NCBI GenBank assembly: GCA_005884305.1
Contig: VAYL01000068.1
Coordinates: 1,248 to 9,092, forward strand
Length of the DNA: 7,845 nt
Origin: Actinomycetota bacterium
Lineage (GTDB): Bacteria; Actinomycetota; Thermoleophilia; Solirubrobacterales; 70-9
Reading direction: 5' to 3'
Shown: positions 1-5,682 of the stretch, piece by piece
Position numbering within the stretch: the first letter of the stretch is position 1
Layout of the letters: every line of letters starts with the position of its first letter
The notes under the pieces: generated by a model
Told to the model about the DNA's origin: nothing
Seen by the model: only the letters and a program-made list of their open reading frames with translations
Databases searched by the model: none
Made by a program: the position numbers and the translations under genes

Positions 1-258
1 GGCCTCGGGCGCCGAGAAGCAGACCTTCTCGATCGGCGCGAGTCCCTCGGGCAGCGGTCCGGCCACCTCCTCGACCGTGTGGCCGAGACCCTTCGGGTAC
101 TGCTCGGTGACGATGATCGGGACGTCGACCGCCTCCGCGCCCCGGATCAGGGCGGCCGCGCCCCGCGCGACGTCCTCGAAGCTCGGCACGGCCTTGCGGA
201 AGGCCTCCTGGACATCGATAACGATCAAGGCGGCGCGATTCCGGTCCAGCTTGATCAT
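1..258 (-). CDS. Isochorismatase-family cysteine hydrolase, N-terminal part (runs off window)
   Basis: The 86 visible residues are the N-terminal part of an isochorismatase/nicotinamidase-like hydrolase. The first strand ALIVIDVQEAF carries the family's catalytic Asp (D15). VPIIVTEQYPKGLG (about 47-60) is the typical second strand and substrate loop. IEKVCFSA holds the family's catalytic Lys (K78). The nucleophilic Cys would lie beyond the window edge, so activity cannot be judged. The ATG at 258 is preceded by AAGGTG about 8 bases upstream. The gene runs in the same direction as pyrC and begins 85 bases after it, so it may be the fourth operon gene, although an inverted repeat lies between them. 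Family members hydrolyse isochorismate, nicotinamide, ureidoacrylate or N-carbamoyl compounds; the substrate here is unknown. The family call is firm, the specific function is not. Confidence 0.85.
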   Translation of the reverse strand, partial: MIKLDRNRAALIVIDVQEAFRKAVPSFEDVARGAAALIRGAEAVDVPIIVTEQYPKGLGHTVEEVAGPLPEGLAPIEKVCFSAPEA

Positions 259-272
259 TGCTGCGCACCTTC

Positions 273-335
273 GAGCAGGTAGCACGTAGCAGGTAGAACG
301 TCAGCGATCCGGACACCTCTACCTGCTACCTGCTC
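273..335. repeat. Inverted pair of short tandem 7-bp repeats
   Basis: The left arm (273-297) consists of GTAGCAG-like heptamers: a partial unit, GTAGCAC, GTAGCAG, then GTAGA. The right arm (318-335) is the reverse complement of the same array with one unit fewer. Removing 7 bases from the left arm makes the arms an exact 18-bp inverted repeat around a 20-base spacer. As RNA from the minus strand it would form 12 bp plus 6 bp with a 7-base bulge. It fills the gap between pyrC and the hydrolase, ending just before the hydrolase ribosome binding site. It has no T-run, so it is not a classic terminator. Confidence 0.75.
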
Positions 336-343
336 CATGCTCT

Positions 344-1726
344 TCATGCGACCCCCATCGCGAAGCTGCGCTGCCTGTAGACGACCTGCCCTGCGACCAC
401 GGTCGCCAGAACCCGCCCGCGGAGGCGACGTCCGGTGAAACAGGAGTTGGCGGACTTGCTCTCCCAGCCGTCCGCGCCGGCCTCCCACTCCGCGTCGGGA
501 TCGAACAGCACCACGTTCGCCTCGGAGCCGGGGGCCAGGCTGGGAAGCTCGAGGTCAAAGGCAGCGGCGCCGGCGCTCATCCGCTCGACGAGCACGCCCA
601 GATCCAGGAGCCCCGGGAGCACCAGCTCGGAGTGCAGGACCGCGAACGCCGTCTCGAGCCCGGTGACCCCCATTGCAGCCTCCTCGAACGGCACCTCCTT
701 CTCCTCGGGCACATGCGGCGCGTGGTCCGTCGCGACGCAGTCGATCACGCCGGACCTCAGCGCCTCGATCAGCGCCTGCCGGTCGTCCTCCGAGCGCAGC
801 GGCGGATTCATCTTGAACCGCGAGTCCAAGCTGCGGACCTCCTCGTCCATGAGCACGAGATGGTGCGGCGTCGCTTCGCACGTCACTCGCACACCCACGT
901 CCTTGGCGGCGGTTATGGCGTCGACCGACTCGCGGGCGGACAGGTGCTGGACATGGATGCGCGCGTCCTCGTAGGCGGCAAGCGCGGCGTCGCGGGCGAT
1001 CATGGTGGACTCGGCGACCGACGGGACGCCCGCGAGCCCCAGTGCCGCTGAGACGAGCCCCTCATGCATCACTCCGCCGAGGTGCGGGGCGTGGGCTCCC
1101 GCCGGGCGCGAGAGGTCGTGGTCCTCCTCGTGCAGTGCGATGTTGGCTCCGACGAGATGCTGGTACTGGAGCGCGCGGCGCATGAGGCGCGCGTTGGAGA
1201 TCGGCAAACCGTCGTCGGAGAAGCCCATCGCGCCCGCCTCGCGAAGCTCGGCCATCCCGGTGAGCTCCGCCCCCTCCAGTCCGCGGCTGACGGTCGCGAG
1301 AAACCCTGCGGGGACCGAGCCCTCGTCGGCCGCGCGCTCACGAAGCGCGAGGACGTCGGCGGCCGTGTCGACCGGCGGGTTGGTGTTCGCCATCGCCAGC
1401 ACGCCGCAGTAGCCGCCGGCGGCCGCGGCTCGCGTGCCGGTCTCGATGTCCTCCTCGTCCTCGTCTCCCGGCACCCGGAGGTGCACATGCGGATCGAAGA
1501 ATGCCGGGAAGATCTCCCTGCCCTCCGCCTCGAGCACCTCTCCCCTCCCGTCTGCGCTGCCCGGAGGCGCCAGCTCGGCGATCTCGCCCCCCGCGATCAC
1601 GACGTCGTGATGGCCCTCGATGCCGGCACGCGGATCGACGACGAGTGCCCGCCTGATGACGAGATCGCCGCCGGCGCCGTCCCTGCCGCGCCAGTCGAGC
1701 GAGGAGATTCGCCTTGCGCTGCTCAC
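344..1726 (-). CDS. pyrC: Dihydroorotase (PyrC)
   Basis: This enzyme catalyses the reversible cyclisation of N-carbamoyl-L-aspartate to dihydroorotate, the third step of de novo UMP synthesis. The 460-residue product has the class I amidohydrolase pattern: metal ligands in PHVHLR (H80, H82; R84 for substrate), MANTNPP (112-118), FSDDG (D171/D172), LHEED (H199), VQHLSA (H261), TPHHL (286-290), and TDHAPH with the catalytic Asp D334. The GTG start at 1726 overlaps the pyrB stop as GTGA and has AAGGAG five bases upstream. No methionine occurs before residue 112, so a later start would remove the metal site. The first ~20 residues look like a non-conserved extension relative to the usual ~425-430 residues. 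Translation is probably coupled to pyrB. Confidence 0.96.
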   Translation of the reverse strand: MSSARRISSLDWRGRDGAGGDLVIRRALVVDPRAGIEGHHDVVIAGGEIAELAPPGSADGRGEVLEAEGREIFPAFFDPHVHLRVPGDEDEEDIETGTRAAAAGGYCGVLAMANTNPPVDTAADVLALRERAADEGSVPAGFLATVSRGLEGAELTGMAELREAGAMGFSDDGLPISNARLMRRALQYQHLVGANIALHEEDHDLSRPAGAHAPHLGGVMHEGLVSAALGLAGVPSVAESTMIARDAALAAYEDARIHVQHLSARESVDAITAAKDVGVRVTCEATPHHLVLMDEEVRSLDSRFKMNPPLRSEDDRQALIEALRSGVIDCVATDHAPHVPEEKEVPFEEAAMGVTGLETAFAVLHSELVLPGLLDLGVLVERMSAGAAAFDLELPSLAPGSEANVVLFDPDAEWEAGADGWESKSANSCFTGRRLRGRVLATVVAGQVVYRQRSFAMGVA

Positions 1727-2694
1727 GCCGGCTCCTTGATCGGGGTGGGATCGGTGGCGGCGTCGGAGTCTCCGGCTCGCTCGCCCGCCCGCGGCCGCCC
1801 GCCGGTGAGGAGCTCGTACAGGATCGCCATACGCACCACGAGGCCGCTCTCCACCTGCTCGGTGATCAGCGAGTTCGGCCCGTCGATCACCTCGCCGGAG
1901 AGCTCGACCCCCCGGTTCACCGGCCCGGGATGCATCAGGAGCTGGCGGGGACCCAGGCGGCGCGAGTCGATCTGGTACTTGGCGGCGTACTCCCGGATCG
2001 AGGGCACAAACGACTCGCGCATGCGCTCGCGCTGCATTCGAAGCGCGTAGACGACGTCCGCCTCCTCGAGACCGTCGAGCTCGTATGAGACCGCGCAGCC
2101 GAGCGCCCGCTCGATGCCGCGCGGGATCAGCGTTGGCGGCCCGCACACGGTGACGTTGGCGCCCATCATCCGGAACGCGAGGACGTTCGAACGGGCGACC
2201 CGGCTGTGCAGGACGTCGCCGACGATCCAGATCCGCTTGCCCGCCAGCGAGCCGAGCCGGCGGCGAAGGGTGTACACGTCCAGGAGCGCCTGGCTGGGAT
2301 GCTCGTGCTTGCCGTCGCCGGCGTTGATGACGGCCGCGTCGCTCCAGCGGGCCACCAGGTCCGCGGCGCCGGCGTGGGGCGAGCGGATGACGATCGCTTC
2401 CGGCCCGTAGGCACCCAGCGTGGCGATGGTGTCCTTGAGCGACTCGCCCTTGTCCACGGAGGATCCGACCGCCTTGACCGAGACCACGTCCGCCGACAGG
2501 CGCTTCGCCGCAAGCTCGAACGAGGAGCTTGTGCGCGTGCTGGACTCGTAGAAGAGGTTCACGATCGTCCGCCCGCGCAGGGTCGGGACCTTCTTGATGT
2601 CGCGGCGGCCGACCTCCGCGAAGCCCTCGGCCCGCTCCATGATCCGCTCGATGTCGGCGCGCTCCAGGTCGCCGATCGCAAGCAGGTGCCTCAT
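1723..2694 (-). CDS. pyrB: Aspartate carbamoyltransferase catalytic chain (PyrB)
   Basis: This enzyme joins carbamoyl phosphate and L-aspartate to give N-carbamoyl-L-aspartate, the first committed pyrimidine step. The 323 residues show the carbamoyl-phosphate motif [13 protein letters not shown] (S52-T-R-T-S56), the swung-in lysine loop [12 protein letters not shown] (K82), HPSQALLD, the aspartate-domain LRMQRERM and [12 protein letters not shown]. The ATG at 2694 overlaps the pyrR stop (ATGA), with GGAGGTGG just upstream. The catalytic chain is usually about 310 residues; the extra here is a hydrophilic tail after LLTGG, rich in Arg, Asp and Pro, with no recognisable domain. No regulatory chain (pyrI) is seen, as expected where PyrR and PyrC accompany PyrB. 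Confidence 0.97.
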   Translation of the reverse strand: MRHLLAIGDLERADIERIMERAEGFAEVGRRDIKKVPTLRGRTIVNLFYESSTRTSSSFELAAKRLSADVVSVKAVGSSVDKGESLKDTIATLGAYGPEAIVIRSPHAGAADLVARWSDAAVINAGDGKHEHPSQALLDVYTLRRRLGSLAGKRIWIVGDVLHSRVARSNVLAFRMMGANVTVCGPPTLIPRGIERALGCAVSYELDGLEEADVVYALRMQRERMRESFVPSIREYAAKYQIDSRRLGPRQLLMHPGPVNRGVELSGEVIDGPNSLITEQVESGLVVRMAILYELLTGGRPRAGERAGDSDAATDPTPIKEPA

Positions 2695-3254
2695 CGAGCC
2701 ACCTCCACCGGGTCGGCGATCATGACCTCGTCCACGCCGTCGGTCTCCTCGAGCCGGACGTAGACACGCTCGGAGCGAGACGTCGGGAGGTTCTTGCCAA
2801 CGTAATCGGGGCGGATCGGGAGCTCGCGGTGGCCCCGATCGACCAGGACGGCGAGCTGCACCCGCTCCGGCCGCCCATAGTCGAACAGCGCGTCGATCGC
2901 GGACCGAACCGTCCGTCCAGTGAAGAGGACGTCGTCGACCAGGACCACCGTTAGGTCGTCCAGCTCGAAGTCCAGGTGTGAGGAGTGGACGACTGGCTCG
3001 GCGCCGGGCTCGCGATCGTTGACGTCGTCGCGATAGAAGGAGATGTCGAGGTCGCCGAAGGGCACCTCAGAGCTGGTGAGCTCGCTCACCAGCGCGTGAA
3101 GGCGGCGGCCGAGGATCGCTCCCCGTGTGTGAATTCCGACCAGCGCGACCCGCTCCGAGCCGGGATTCTTCTCGATGATCTCGTGCGCGATCCGCACGAG
3201 GGTGCGGCGTAGATCGTCGCGGTCGAGGACGACCGTGTCCGTATCGCTTTGCAA
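2691..3254 (-). CDS. pyrR: PyrR, pyrimidine operon regulator / uracil phosphoribosyltransferase
   Basis: PyrR is an RNA-binding regulator that binds pyr mRNA when UMP is abundant; many members also have uracil phosphoribosyltransferase activity. The 187 residues match the family length. Visible motifs are GIHTRG (40-45, the PPi loop), DISFYRDD (70-77) and the PRPP-binding signature [13 protein letters not shown] (103-115). The start is a TTG at 3254 preceded by GGAAGGGG at about 4 bases; no ATG or GTG near the N-terminus fits the family start or the ribosome binding site better. It is the first gene of the operon, and a PyrR-binding stem-loop overlaps its ribosome binding site, implying autoregulation. 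The next gene upstream is divergent. Confidence 0.96.
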   Translation of the reverse strand: MQSDTDTVVLDRDDLRRTLVRIAHEIIEKNPGSERVALVGIHTRGAILGRRLHALVSELTSSEVPFGDLDISFYRDDVNDREPGAEPVVHSSHLDFELDDLTVVLVDDVLFTGRTVRSAIDALFDYGRPERVQLAVLVDRGHRELPIRPDYVGKNLPTSRSERVYVRLEETDGVDEVMIADPVEVAR

Positions 3255-3260
3255 CTCGCC

Positions 3261-3291
3261 CCTTCCTGGCCTCTCTGGACCGGGTTAAAGG
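3261..3291 (-). promoter_or_regulatory. PyrR-binding RNA stem-loop overlapping the pyrR ribosome binding site
   Basis: On the minus strand the leader holds GGTCCAGAGAGGCC (3281-3268), which carries the conserved core of known PyrR-binding loops (UCCAGAGAGG). CC and GG close an AGAGA loop, a U is bulged, and GG/CC and CC/GG extend the stem. A lower stem pairs CCTT (3291-3288) with AAGG (3264-3261), and TTTAA sits in the internal loop, also as in known sites. The lower 3' strand belongs to the GGAAGGGG Shine-Dalgarno sequence of pyrR. Binding should hide that site, which implies translational repression as described for Mycobacterium smegmatis pyr genes. I see no terminator/antiterminator pair, so attenuation of the Bacillus type is not suggested. 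Confidence 0.88.
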
Positions 3292-3304
3292 AACCGACGC
3301 GGCG

Positions 3305-3310
3305 AGAGTA
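3305..3310 (-). promoter_or_regulatory. Possible -10 element for the pyr operon
   Basis: TACTCT on the minus strand (3310 to 3305) resembles a -10 box and would start transcription near 3298, a few bases before the PyrR-binding stem-loop. No good -35 hexamer sits at 16-18 bases, so the call rests on position and partial match only. Confidence 0.25.
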
Positions 3311-3359
3311 GCAGTCGCGCCCGATCCCACTTGCACGAGATGCGTTACAAAGCCCCACG

Positions 3360-4250
3360 ATGCGAGTTCCGGATGCGACACGCGAGGCGATCGCGATCCA
3401 CCAGGCGGCGGGGCGGCGCTTCGAGGCCGGCGGAGTCTCGAGCTTCGTGCGCGACCAGCCGCCGTCGGTGGGCACCGGCGAGGCCGTCGTCCTCGTGCAC
3501 GGCGTCCCGTCGAACTCGTTTTTGTACCGCAAGATGATCCCGGCGCTTGCCCAGCAGGGGCTGCGGGCGATCGCCTTCGACTTCCCCGGGTTGGGCCTGG
3601 CGGATCGCCCCGCGGACTTCGACTACTCGTGGTCGGGGCTCTCGCGGTGGATGGGGCAGGCGATCGACGCGCTGGGCATCGAGCGCTGCCATCTCGTCGT
3701 CCACGACATCGGCGGCCCGATCGGGTGCGAGTGGGCGGTACGCAACCCCGACCGGATGATCTCGCTGACGGCGCTGAACACGATGCTGGGCGTCGCCGGG
3801 TTCCGCCGTCCGTGGACGATGCGCCCGTTCGCGATCCGCGGAATCGGCGAGGCATGGCTGTCGACGCTGCGCCCGTTCGCGATGTCCCAGCTCCTCTACC
3901 TCCAGGCGATCGGCAATCGGGCCGCGACGCCGCGGCGGGAGGTCTACGCCTACTACTACCTCCTGAAGCGCGTGGACGGCGGCCGCGCATTCCTGCGAAT
4001 CATGCGCGGGTTCGAGCTCACCGACGAGAAGCAGCGGTTCCTCTGGGAGGGCCTCGGCGAGCGGTCATATCCGGCGCGGATCGTGTGGGGCGACCAGGAT
4101 CCGGTGCTGGGACTGGACCAGCTACGGCTAGTCCAGGAGGCGCTCGAAGTCAGGGACCCGATCCTCCTGCCCGCCAAGCACTTCCTTCAGGAGGACCACG
4201 CGATCGAGGTCGCAGGGGCGATCGCCGATCTCGCCGCGCCGCTGGGCTGA
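3360..4250 (+). CDS. Alpha/beta-hydrolase with aspartate nucleophile (haloalkane dehalogenase/epoxide hydrolase-like)
   Basis: This is a 296-residue, probably cytoplasmic hydrolase of the haloalkane dehalogenase/epoxide hydrolase branch of the alpha/beta-hydrolase fold. Visible motifs are the oxyanion region LVHGVPSNSFLYR (45-57), FDFPGLGLADRP (73-84), the nucleophile elbow VVHDIGGPIG (D116), the cap domain (about 140-215), the acid in WGDQDP (D245 or D247) and the catalytic His in KHFLQEDH (H274). The Trp that follows the nucleophile in true haloalkane dehalogenases is Ile here, and the Asn/Glu after the first HG is Val, so halide stabilisation may be missing. The substrate is therefore open. 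The gene is divergent from pyrR, with 105 bases between the two starts. The ATG at 3360 has no Shine-Dalgarno sequence; a TACAAA at 3346-3351 could be a -10 box giving a nearly leaderless mRNA. Confidence 0.88.
   Translation: MRVPDATREAIAIHQAAGRRFEAGGVSSFVRDQPPSVGTGEAVVLVHGVPSNSFLYRKMIPALAQQGLRAIAFDFPGLGLADRPADFDYSWSGLSRWMGQAIDALGIERCHLVVHDIGGPIGCEWAVRNPDRMISLTALNTMLGVAGFRRPWTMRPFAIRGIGEAWLSTLRPFAMSQLLYLQAIGNRAATPRREVYAYYYLLKRVDGGRAFLRIMRGFELTDEKQRFLWEGLGERSYPARIVWGDQDPVLGLDQLRLVQEALEVRDPILLPAKHFLQEDHAIEVAGAIADLAAPLG
3820..3883 (+). repeat. 16-bp direct repeat inside the hydrolase cap domain
   Basis: The same 16 bases, TGCGCCCGTTCGCGAT, occur at 3820-3835 and 3868-3883, spaced 48 bases apart and so in frame. 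They encode MRPFAI and LRPFAM. Similarity between the flanking residues is weak, so a recent in-frame duplication is only one explanation. Confidence 0.6.
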
Positions 4251-4307
4251 ACGCCGCGCCGGGAAATCTCCGTTACCGCGCCACGGAGTCTGGACCGCCT
4301 TCGATTC

Positions 4308-4324
4308 GGGTCGCACGACGACCC
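4308..4324 (+). terminator. Possible terminator hairpin after the hydrolase
   Basis: GGGTCG and CGACCC form a perfect 6-bp stem around a 5-base loop, 57 bases past the hydrolase stop, followed only by TTAG. The lack of a T-run makes this weak for an intrinsic terminator, although high-GC actinobacteria often use stems without one. Confidence 0.3.
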
Positions 4325-4500
4325 TTAGTGAAGTCGGCCCCCCAGCGGTGGCGGTGGCGGCGGCGTGTACTAGCTGGCGCGCGCGAAAGACTCGTACGCC
4401 ATCAGGGATGAACGATCAGGAGGCACGCGAGTTCCTGGAGATGCTCGCGGTGCCCCGCACCTCCCGAGCCGCCCCTTTGTCCAATCTGCGGCTGAGCGCA

Positions 4501-4526
4501 CCCGCTCGAGAGCCAGTGCTCGCGGG
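4501..4526 (-). terminator. Possible terminator hairpin after RNase Z
   Basis: CCCGC (4501-4505) pairs with GCGGG (4522-4526), and GAG (4508-4510) pairs with CTC (4519-4521), leaving a 2-base bulge and an 8-base loop. It lies about 20 bases beyond the RNase Z stop. There is no T-run, and a competing small hairpin (4494-4507) overlaps one arm. Confidence 0.25.
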
Positions 4527-4547
4527 CTACTGGAGTCATGGTCCCGA

Positions 4548-5504
4548 TCAGGACGGCGTGACGGCCCGGGCGCCGTTCTCGATCAGGGTCGGGGCGCCCC
4601 GCTCGGGGAACGGGATATCGACCACGTCGAAGTCGCGCGGCGCCTCGGCGGTCGGGAACACCTCCCGCGCCTCGGCGAGCACATCGCGGACGTCGTAGCG
4701 ATTGGAGATGTGCACCAGGGTGAGCAGCTTCACGCCGGCGTCGCTCGCGAGCTCGGCGGCTTGGCGCGCCGTCGCATGGCCGGTCTCGGCGGCCCTCTCA
4801 ATCTCCTCGTCGGCGAAGCTCGCGTCGTGCACGAGGAGCTCGGCCTCGTGCGCGGCCACCCGAGTCATCTCGCACGGTCCGGTGTCGCCGCTCACGACGA
4901 TCTTGCGGCCGCGTCGGGGCGAACCCATCACCTGATCCGGAGTGACGACCCCGTCTGAGCCGCTGACTGACTCCCCCGCCTGCAGCCGGCTGAAGGCGGG
5001 GCCGGGCCGGACGCCGAGGCGGCTCGCGGCTTCGGGGTCGAACCGCCCGGGCCGCTCGTCCTCCACGAGCGCGTATCCGAACGCTCGCATCCTGTGCGCC
5101 ACCGGGAACGACCGGATCTCGAACCCCTCGTGGCGCACCGCGTCACCCTCGGCGAGCTCCACGAGCTCGACGGCGTAGGTCAGCTTGCCGAAGATCCGCG
5201 CGAGAACCGAGAACAGGTTGTGGAGACCCCGCGGACCCACGATCCGCAGCGGGCGCTGGCGGTCCTGGAGGTCGTACGTCTTCAGCAGCCCCGGCAGGCC
5301 GAGGTAGTGATCGGCGTGGTAGTGCGTCAGGTAGATCTCGTCGAGTTGGACAAGCCCGATGGAGCGCTGCATCTGGCGCTGCGCTCCCTCCCCGCAGTCG
5401 AACAGGAGGCGCTCGCCCCCGATCCGCGCGAGCAGGCATGCGGTGGCCCGCCGCGCAGTGGGCACGGAGCCACCGGTGCCGAGGAAGACCACTGAGAGGT
5501 CCAT
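4548..5504 (-). CDS. rnz: Ribonuclease Z (tRNA 3'-processing endonuclease)
   Basis: A metallo-beta-lactamase-fold endonuclease that cuts precursor tRNAs just after the discriminator base, leaving the end to which CCA is added. The 318-residue product begins MDLSVVFLGTGGSVPT, the usual family start. It has the zinc motif THYHADH (H61, H63, D65, H66) followed by LGLPGLL, FPVAHRMRAFGYALVE with its His, SGDTGPCE, LLVHDASFAD, GHATARQAAELA and LVHISNRY, which together supply the remaining metal ligands. An in-frame ATG 33 bases upstream (5537) would add 11 residues not typical of the family; neither start has a strong ribosome binding site. The usual length is about 305-320. It is divergent from a tRNA gene whose CCA is not encoded, a natural substrate. 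Family identity is clear; the exact start is less so. Confidence 0.93.
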   Translation of the reverse strand: MDLSVVFLGTGGSVPTARRATACLLARIGGERLLFDCGEGAQRQMQRSIGLVQLDEIYLTHYHADHYLGLPGLLKTYDLQDRQRPLRIVGPRGLHNLFSVLARIFGKLTYAVELVELAEGDAVRHEGFEIRSFPVAHRMRAFGYALVEDERPGRFDPEAASRLGVRPGPAFSRLQAGESVSGSDGVVTPDQVMGSPRRGRKIVVSGDTGPCEMTRVAAHEAELLVHDASFADEEIERAAETGHATARQAAELASDAGVKLLTLVHISNRYDVRDVLAEAREVFPTAEAPRDFDVVDIPFPERGAPTLIENGARAVTPS

Positions 5505-5561
5505 GCCCGAAACGGTATCCGCGGCCACGCCCTCCATTGGGCGACGCTCATCAAGCGCCTC

Positions 5562-5567
5562 TAGACT
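5562..5567 (+). promoter_or_regulatory. Possible -10 element of the tRNA-Arg promoter
   Basis: TAGACT ends 10 bases before the tRNA 5' end, which would place the transcript start about 4 bases upstream of mature tRNA. TTGGGC (5537-5542) could serve as a -35 element at a rather long 19-base spacing. Position supports it; the match is only moderate. Confidence 0.35.
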
Positions 5568-5577
5568 GAGCCGACCA

Positions 5578-5650
5578 GCGCCCGTAGCTCAGGGGATAGA
5601 GCGACTGCCTCCGGAGCAGTAGGCCGCAGGTTCGAATCCTGCCGGGCGCG
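5578..5650 (+). tRNA. tRNA-Arg (anticodon CCG)
   Basis: A complete 73-base cloverleaf. The acceptor stem GCGCCCG/CGGGCGC has 7 perfect pairs, followed by TA at positions 8-9. The D arm is GCTC-AGGGGATA-GAGC, the anticodon stem ACTGC/GCAGT with loop CTCCGGA (anticodon CCG at 5611-5613), the variable loop AGGCC, and the T arm GCAGG-TTCGAAT-CCTGC. The discriminator is G5650. It reads CGG arginine codons. CCA is not encoded: the next bases are T, then CCA one position too late, so 3' processing and CCA addition are required. Confidence 0.97.
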
Positions 5651-5672
5651 TCCAGCTTCGCGTCCCGGCAGG
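5638..5672 (+). terminator. Strong hairpin that uses the tRNA 3' end as its left arm
   Basis: CCTGCCGGGCGCG (5638-5650, the 3' strand of the T stem, the acceptor strand and discriminator) pairs with CGCGTCCCGGCAGG (5659-5672). This makes 13 base pairs with one bulged T and an 8-base loop. A loosely T-rich stretch (ATTCGTTTGTT) follows after a few bases, so it may terminate the tRNA transcript. It is mutually exclusive with the tRNA fold. Its right arm also contains the AGGG that is the likely ribosome binding site of the next gene. Confidence 0.55.
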
Positions 5673-5682
5673 GCCAATTCGT

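Larger units (their letters stand above)
4251..4547. other. Intergenic region between convergent genes, no convincing gene
   Basis: This 297-base gap separates the stop of the hydrolase from the stop of RNase Z. It holds a 6-bp hairpin (4268-4288), a stronger one (4308-4324), a GGCGGT-type run at about 4345-4366 with six GG pairs separated by single bases, and an imperfect hairpin (4501-4526). An open frame from the ATG at 4408 begins with a protein-like MNDQEAREFLEMLAVP, but it lacks a well-placed ribosome binding site, loses coding character after about 20 codons and would run into RNase Z on the other strand. I do not call it a gene; a degraded gene remnant is possible. Confidence 0.6.

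Noticed and set aside
273..335. CRISPR array
   Set aside because: Units are 7 bases with no spacers and in inverted orientation; no cas genes are nearby.
1064..2050. Plus-strand open frame of 328 codons opposite pyrC and pyrB
   Set aside because: It lies entirely over two strongly supported genes, has no family-like motifs and shows the composition expected of a GC-rich antisense shadow.
1727..2146. Extension of the pyrC reading frame upstream to give a 600-residue protein
   Set aside because: The extra 140 residues are pyrB read in another frame and are Arg/Ala-rich nonsense; the GTG at 1726 has a ribosome binding site and overlaps the pyrB stop.
3067..3990. Minus-strand open frame of 307 codons across pyrR and the hydrolase
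   Set aside because: It crosses the pyrR leader and two real genes and has a low-complexity Arg/Ser/Pro/Ala composition.
3629..4411. Plus-strand open frame of 260 codons overlapping the hydrolase
   Set aside because: It is the hydrolase read in another frame; the 3360-4250 frame carries all catalytic motifs.
4408..4698. Plus-strand small ORF beginning MNDQEAREFLEM
   Set aside because: No proper ribosome binding site, coding character fades quickly and it runs into RNase Z on the other strand; kept only as a possible remnant.
5505..5537. Earlier ATG for RNase Z at 5537
   Set aside because: It would add 11 residues not typical of the family and has no ribosome binding site; the family start is the ATG at 5504, though 5537 cannot be excluded.
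5638..5672. tRNA-associated attachment site for an integrated element
   Set aside because: The repeat of the tRNA 3' end is inverted, not direct, and no integrase or second direct copy is present in the window.
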